This document shows, piece after piece, positions 16,298 through 20,780 of a stretch of 20,780 bases of DNA. Position 1 is the stretch's first letter. Every line of letters starts with the position of its first letter. The DNA is taken from the NCBI GenBank assembly GCA_008000375.1, contig SMOI01000491.1, forward strand, positions 1-20,780, given 5' to 3'. Under the pieces are notes generated by a model. The model saw only the letters and a program-made list of their open reading frames with translations. It searched no databases and was not told the DNA's origin. This DNA is from Poteriospumella lacustris (Eukaryota > Sar > Chrysophyceae > Chromulinales > Dinobryaceae). Both the position numbers and the translations under genes were made by a program.

Positions 16298-16834
16298 CTA
16301 CGCTTCCGTCTTGCGTTTCTTCTTTCGAATATATATTCTAAACTGAGACAATGATGCCTCCAAATCATCGATTTCAAATGATTCATTTGTGCGATCGCTT
16401 TTTCGCTTGGCACTCTTGTTCCCGTGCTGTCTCAATGTGGCAACTTGCTTCGCTTCGTAAATGATCTGCGACATTGCTTTATCCGCCGCAAGGGAAACAA
16501 GCTTGAGAATCCTCTCGTCTTTCACTGAAAATCCCGCACGCTCCATATAATATCTCGTTAAGTTTTCGGGGAACGTTGGGTTGTATTCTTCCAAAGCTCC
16601 AAGAAACTGGCTGAACTCTTTGGATCCATCGGAACCGTGATGAGCATTTGTTCGCAATGAAACTGCAACCGGTTCCACCATTGGTGCGACATTCCCTTCC
16701 TCTATAACTACTGATGGGCTCGATGGATTAAATTCATCAGATCCAAGCTCGACAGGAACTGGTGGAGCAGCTTCTTCTTCACGCGTGGACAATCCCACAG
16801 CTTCGGAGCTGTAGGTGTTGTTATCAACCTCCAT
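16298..16834 (-). CDS. TAF10: TFIID/SAGA subunit TAF10
   Basis: Single exon, 178 residues, ATG at 16834. Residues about 73-170 form the TAF10 histone-fold domain: FSQFLGALEEYNPTFPENLT, YYMERAGF, RILKLVSLAADK and, near the C-terminus, FEIDDLEASLSQFRI. These align with the human pattern (FLMQLEDYTPTIPD, YYLNRAGF, RIIRLISLAAQK, LTMEDLTPALSEYGI). The N-terminal 70 residues are acidic and disordered, as is usual for the family; the C-terminus is a short basic tail. TAF10 pairs with TAF3 or TAF8 in TFIID and with SUPT7L/Spt7 in SAGA, acting in the nucleus in RNA polymerase II initiation. It is head-to-head with the Ser/Pro-rich gene. Confidence 0.93.
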   Translation of the reverse strand: MEVDNNTYSSEAVGLSTREEEAAPPVPVELGSDEFNPSSPSVVIEEGNVAPMVEPVAVSLRTNAHHGSDGSKEFSQFLGALEEYNPTFPENLTRYYMERAGFSVKDERILKLVSLAADKAMSQIIYEAKQVATLRQHGNKSAKRKSDRTNESFEIDDLEASLSQFRIYIRKKKRKTEA

Positions 16835-17294
16835 GGTCCTCTTTCTTTGCGAAAGACAACAACTACTTTATTGGTATGAATACCCCTTCCACGATGATTA
16901 GCTGGAAGTTGTATGAAAACGCTCTTCCATCTCAATCTCATTCAAGTCGCCCGCCCCACTCTGGATCCCATTTTTTCACTATATTTGCATCAGTACATAT
17001 ATTGGTGTTGAAACTCCATAAAACTATGTATTATCTATAAGAAAGGTGTACTGGGTTGGTTTCGCGGTTGCGGGTCGCGGGTCGCGTTCCTCTTTCGTTT
17101 TTCGATTGTTTCGTTGTTTGGTGGCCTGTTGGTCGTGACTGATTTTGATGGGTTCCAACGAAGAAAAAAAATTCAGAAACTGAACTCCGCCTCTATAAAA
17201 ATAAAATCATTTCGTTGTATTTGTTGCGGTGTCAATTATCCAGACGAGTGCTCATCATTGGAAACCCTCCCCAATTTATTGATCGAAATAACCA
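16835..17294. promoter_or_regulatory. Divergent promoter region between TAF10 and the Ser/Pro-rich gene
   Basis: 460 bases between two divergent ATGs. A TATAAAAA box at 17195-17202 lies about 95 bases before the rightward ATG, a plausible core element for that gene. A G/C-rich direct repeat of GCGGGTC lies near 17070-17086. No gene is seen inside. Confidence 0.5.
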
Positions 17295-18191
17295 ATGTCA
17301 TCAAGTGAAATGCCTTTGTTGAATCTATTGCCTTTGGAACGTCCACGATCGTCAAGTGACGGTCAGAATATTTTACCTCAATTACCTGTCTCGGCGCGAG
17401 CCCTTCAAAGAGTAGTCACGCCTCCCATTAAATCGGCGCGAAGCATTCACAATGAAGCTGTCGAAGAGCTTCGTCGTGGCGTGTCTCAAGAACCCTCTGT
17501 GGCTCTGCCCATGTCGACGAATGGCAATTCGTCTCCAAAATCGCCTCCTCTCCAATCACGTTCTGCCGTCAAGCTGCCCCCATTGATGATTCAACCTTCC
17601 CGAAGTTTTGGCGATTTGCCTATCCTCGATACTTCCTTTGACATGAACTCCTTTCCTTCAAATGATCAAGGGCCGTTGTCTCGTACACCTTCCATGTGGG
17701 GTGACGGACTTAAATCGCCATCTCCAACTCTGAGCATGTCAAGACAGGAATCTTTCAATATCCCCCAACACCGCCTTGCCCTTTTCGATGCCAATAAGCA
17801 GTTACGACGTCCACGAAGTCCCGCTGACGTTGCAGCGCACCAACCTTCGATGAAAAATTTGCTAAAGGCGTCATTAACCCCGAAGGCCTCCAATGAAAGC
17901 TTTTTTGGCACGGTAGATGCTGAAACGGTTGCCATCAACGTCACTGCTTCCTCTGATACGGGCGATGATCGAGAGGACGACCACAAACAAGTGCGACCAA
18001 CACTAGAGGCCTTGATGGAAATGCCGCCCATCGAACGTGCGCTGTCGAATATCTCTCTATCCGATGCCGAGACCATTTCCGGTAGTTATTCGTCGAGTTC
18101 CAAAATGACCTTCGATTATGACAAGCAGCGATTTGTCAACGGTTTGTCGATTTCCTCCACCTCGTCCTCTGCGCCTTCTTCCTCGAAATAA
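17295..18191 (+). CDS. Ser/Pro-rich, largely disordered protein of unknown function
   Basis: Single-exon ORF of 298 residues from ATG 17295. No known domain is recognised. The sequence is rich in Ser and Pro, with many Ser-Pro or Thr-Pro sites and basic-residue-plus-Ser motifs such as RPRSS, PSRSF, SRTPS and SRQES, so it looks like a heavily phosphorylated regulatory or scaffold protein. Short, more ordered patches are ARALQRVV, HNEAVEELRRGV and PTLEALMEMPPIERALSNIS, which could be binding motifs. The C-terminus is a Ser-rich tail. A TATA-like box lies about 95 bases upstream. Coding status rests on length and reading-frame texture, not homology. Confidence 0.7.
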   Translation: MSSSEMPLLNLLPLERPRSSSDGQNILPQLPVSARALQRVVTPPIKSARSIHNEAVEELRRGVSQEPSVALPMSTNGNSSPKSPPLQSRSAVKLPPLMIQPSRSFGDLPILDTSFDMNSFPSNDQGPLSRTPSMWGDGLKSPSPTLSMSRQESFNIPQHRLALFDANKQLRRPRSPADVAAHQPSMKNLLKASLTPKASNESFFGTVDAETVAINVTASSDTGDDREDDHKQVRPTLEALMEMPPIERALSNISLSDAETISGSYSSSSKMTFDYDKQRFVNGLSISSTSSSAPSSSK

Positions 18192-19162
18192 AGACCGGCA
18201 TTTGGCATGTACATCGTGCGTGCACCATACTACTTACCTACTGTTGTGGCGTTATTTGGTCACCAATCCTCATCGTTTCGTTCTATCCACATTTTCACAA
18301 TTCGTTCTTTCGTGGTTCTTGATGTTTGTTGCATGTGAATCCAACTGTGCTGCATCTGCAGTGGTCGTCTCCTCAAGTCCCAAATTTGGGCTCCGACGGA
18401 ATGATGCTGTGTTTGCGGAAATCGTTTTCTTTCGCGATGCTTGTGACGATTTTTTAAAAGGTACATGCATTAATCCCGAACTTCAGCTTGCTTTCTTCTC
18501 CCGATGTGTTTCACCACTTCACTTTCCATGATTTTCTTCCGTCTACCCTCTACTGTACTTGTATTTCCACCTCTGTTGTCGTCGTCGTCGTCTTTGTCGT
18601 GGTTTTCTTCATTCGTTGAACTCAACCGGGTTCTTCTTTGGCCAACGTTTGATCAGCATTCTGCCGGTTCAACTACGGTCTGGAGCACGCCTCTCCACTT
18701 TGTTTCAGCTTCTTTCCTTGCTCGTCTATGCGCTGTGTCTACTGATTATGCTGGTTTTTTCGATTTTCTCCGTCGAAGTACGTCTCTTCGTCTCCCTCCC
18801 ACCCCTCTCATCGCTATATAAAATCATTCGCATGCTCTCGACACCAACGGTGTCCTGAGGAAAAACCTGTTGAAAGCGCGTGTATTTTCTTGTTGTGTGT
18901 GTATGTGTTCGCCGTCAACCAGTGGACGTCTTTGTCGGGTTGTGCTTGGTTGAACGGCTGTCTCGTGGATTTGAATCCCCTCATTGGACTGTTTTTGTTC
19001 GTGGCTTGTGTCTGGTTGTCGCTCGTCGTTTGATTTTTGTTTATAGTCGGGTTTGTACCGATAGATATATTTACTCGTGTCGCTCCTCTTGTTCTATGAT
19101 TGCTGTGGCTATTCTTAGCTCAAGTTACTCGATTTTCAATTACCTCCTGATCAGGAAGGGGT

Positions 19163-20749
19163 ATGGCGTACGATGGCTGCGTCTTCTCAGTGTCAAGCAT
19201 ATTTCGACTCAGAATGAGTTGCGCTGTGTCACAATGCTGCCCTCTTACCGTCATGGTCTCTCGCAAACTCTCACCCCAATTCACCTTTGTGCCCTTTTTT
19301 CTTCGATTACCAGCGATGGATACGAACGCGCTTCTTCATCTCCTCCGCATTATCATCGTCCTTCCTTCCGCTCGCTGCTGTTCTCAGCTTCTCATGGGCA
19401 AGGAAACCTCGATATCTCATACGTCTCCATTGTGTTTGCTAATTTTCCCTCCGAAATCCGGCGATATCGATCAATTGCTTTGCTACTTTGCGAATTACCA
19501 CCCTTCCTTTTTTGTATTCCCTTCCCTGCCCCCCCCCTTCTCCACCCGTTTTAGCATCGCAACCAGGTGCATAGCAATCAACAGCGTGAGGTTACCGCGT
19601 GGATGTATTCACTTCCTCTGTCGCCCTTCCAATCAATGCACCGTTCCTCACACTCAACGAATATATGTCTCTGAAGGTATTGATGCCGTGGTGTTGATTG
19701 TTGTCGTTCTCATCGATCCGCTGTCATTCATCGACTCGAAACTCTCCGTTCGTTGGTTCTTCGATCGTCTTTCTCTCTGTCTCTTTCTCTGTCTCTTAGA
19801 CTTCACCGATACATATTTGCGAAGTATTCTTCTCTCACCAGTGGTGTCCATTATCCTGTTTGTCGTGTTGCTACAGTTTTCCCCCTGCTCCCCCCCCCCA
19901 GCATATGTTCACCGCCCCTCGGTTGATAGTCGGGTGGGTTCTTATTCGTGTTTTTCGTTTGTTGTTCTCGTGTCGGTCTCACTCTATCATAGTCTTGTGG
20001 GCCTCCTCCTCCTCTTCTGGCGGGCCCCGCATTCAGTAGTGTCTTTCTTCCTTCCTCTGCTCATCCACCATCTCCGTGACACTTCTTCGTCAACGTTCTT
20101 CGTCGGCGATGCCGCTGTCATCGTTGTTGTGTTCTTTCCGTTGTTGTTTGAAGTGTTTGTTACCGCAGTATCGTGCGTTGTTTTTCGCCGTACTCGTTGT
20201 TCGAAAAAAATCCTAAAATGCCGCTTCGGTCGCCATTCTGTATCACCCCTCACCCCTCACCCCCCCCACAATCCATTTGGTCGTGTCGTTGTTCAGTTTT
20301 CTATCGTGTTTTGTTGTGTCTTCGATCCCTCCCACCCCACCACCACCACCCTTCTTCCTGCTTCCTCTCTCCTACCCCCCGCTCTCCCTCCGTTCCCCAG
20401 TCGCTTTCACTTCCTCCCCCCTATGCGGCTCTCTTGGCCGGCCCTTCGTTGCTATCGTTCTTCCCGAGAGGGTAGCAGTGTGCGCTCCTGTGCCGCTGCA
20501 CCCGATTTCATGCAAATGACGCATTTTGCGTTTGACAGTGTTACGTTATTTTCCCCACCACCTCGTCGTCGTCGTCGTTCTCGTTCTCGTTGTCGTAGTC
20601 GACCACTTTGTTTGGCAGTCTCTTTGATCCCCCCCCCACCACCACCACACCCGTTAGAGTCTGTTTTGAAGTTTGTTTTGTATTTTGATTTTGATGTTGA
20701 TTTTGAAGTTGGTTGTTGCCGTTGGCTGGTTAGCTCGTTGGTCTTGTGA
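19163..20749 (+). other. Doubtful 528-codon ORF in the pyrimidine-rich region
   Basis: Starts at an ATG and ends at a TGA at 20747. The translation has little Lys, Glu or Asp, long Leu/Val/Phe/Ser/Pro stretches, Pro runs that track C homopolymers and an Arg run that tracks GTC triplet repeats. Hydrophobic segments near the middle could be read as membrane helices, but no family is recognised. Low A content reduces stop codons, though 528 open codons is longer than I would expect from composition alone. Listed as uncertain, not as a gene. Confidence 0.2.
20246..20267 (-). other. Possible G-quadruplex or i-motif
   Basis: The + strand reads four C, TCA, four C, TCA, then eight C. The minus strand therefore has G tracts of 8, 4 and 4 with three-base loops; the eight-base run can supply two tracts. 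Structure is inferred from pattern only. Confidence 0.35.
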
Positions 20750-20780
20750 ACGCGTTGTTGTTCTTTGTTGGGTGAGGGGG

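Larger units (their letters stand above)
18192..20780. other. Long pyrimidine-rich, A-poor region without a recognised gene
   Basis: About 2.6 kb. The + strand is dominated by T and C, with G and few A, and contains many GTCGTCGTC-type triplets and homopolymeric C runs (near 19532, 19895, 20260 and 20631). Long stop-free stretches on the + strand (18880-19554; 19163-20749) encode Leu/Phe/Val/Ser/Pro-rich, unrecognised sequence. It could be the 3' UTR of the upstream gene, a long leader or intron of a gene beyond the window, or a noncoding transcript. I found no tRNA or other RNA gene. Confidence 0.5.

Noticed and set aside
18950-19000. Possible tRNA T-arm (GGATTTGAATCCC)
   Set aside because: The five-base arm does not pair around a seven-base loop, and no acceptor or anticodon arms are found nearby.
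18880-19554. 224-codon plus-strand ORF
   Set aside because: Lies in A-poor sequence and overlaps a longer stop-free frame. The translation is low-complexity hydrophobic with no family signal.

Overview
The window is eukaryotic nuclear DNA. It shows short GT-AG introns (64 to about 130 bases), no operon structure, genes on both strands, and proteins found only in eukaryotes: a NAP1-type histone chaperone, the TFIID/SAGA subunit TAF10, a SECIS-binding protein 2 (SBP2)-like protein and a tail-anchored RING protein. An SBP2 homologue implies an organism that makes selenoproteins. Compact genes, short introns and low-complexity codon repeats fit a unicellular alga or other protist; a stramenopile such as a diatom is my guess, not something the sequence proves.

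Layout, left to right: the 3' part of an SBP2-like gene (+, cut by the window edge); a purine-rich gene-free stretch; an ARM-repeat-like gene (-); a three-exon NAP1 gene (-) ending in a CaaX-like box; then an array of about 9.2 kb (6208 to about 15390) made of two complete tandem units (3642 and 3611 bases) and one partial unit. Each unit begins inside the first exon of the NAP1 gene, so units B and C carry only the NAP1 upstream region plus the first 13 coding bases. Each unit contains a RING-finger gene on the minus strand. It is intact only in unit C; in A and B it is a pseudogene sharing the same lesions. Units A and B also carry an unrecognised three-exon gene, here called X (+), with a 24-base microexon. 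I see no difference between its two copies, although other parts of the units have diverged. Right of the array lie a small two-exon membrane-protein gene (+), TAF10 (-), a Ser/Pro-rich disordered protein gene (+), and 2.6 kb of pyrimidine-rich, A-poor sequence without a recognisable gene.

The single-copy genes are housekeeping (selenocysteine decoding, chromatin, basal transcription) and do not look like a joint pathway. The novelty is in the array: repeated capture of a NAP1 5' end, mosaic RING pseudogenes, palindrome clusters at both unit junctions, and the duplicated gene X of unknown function.
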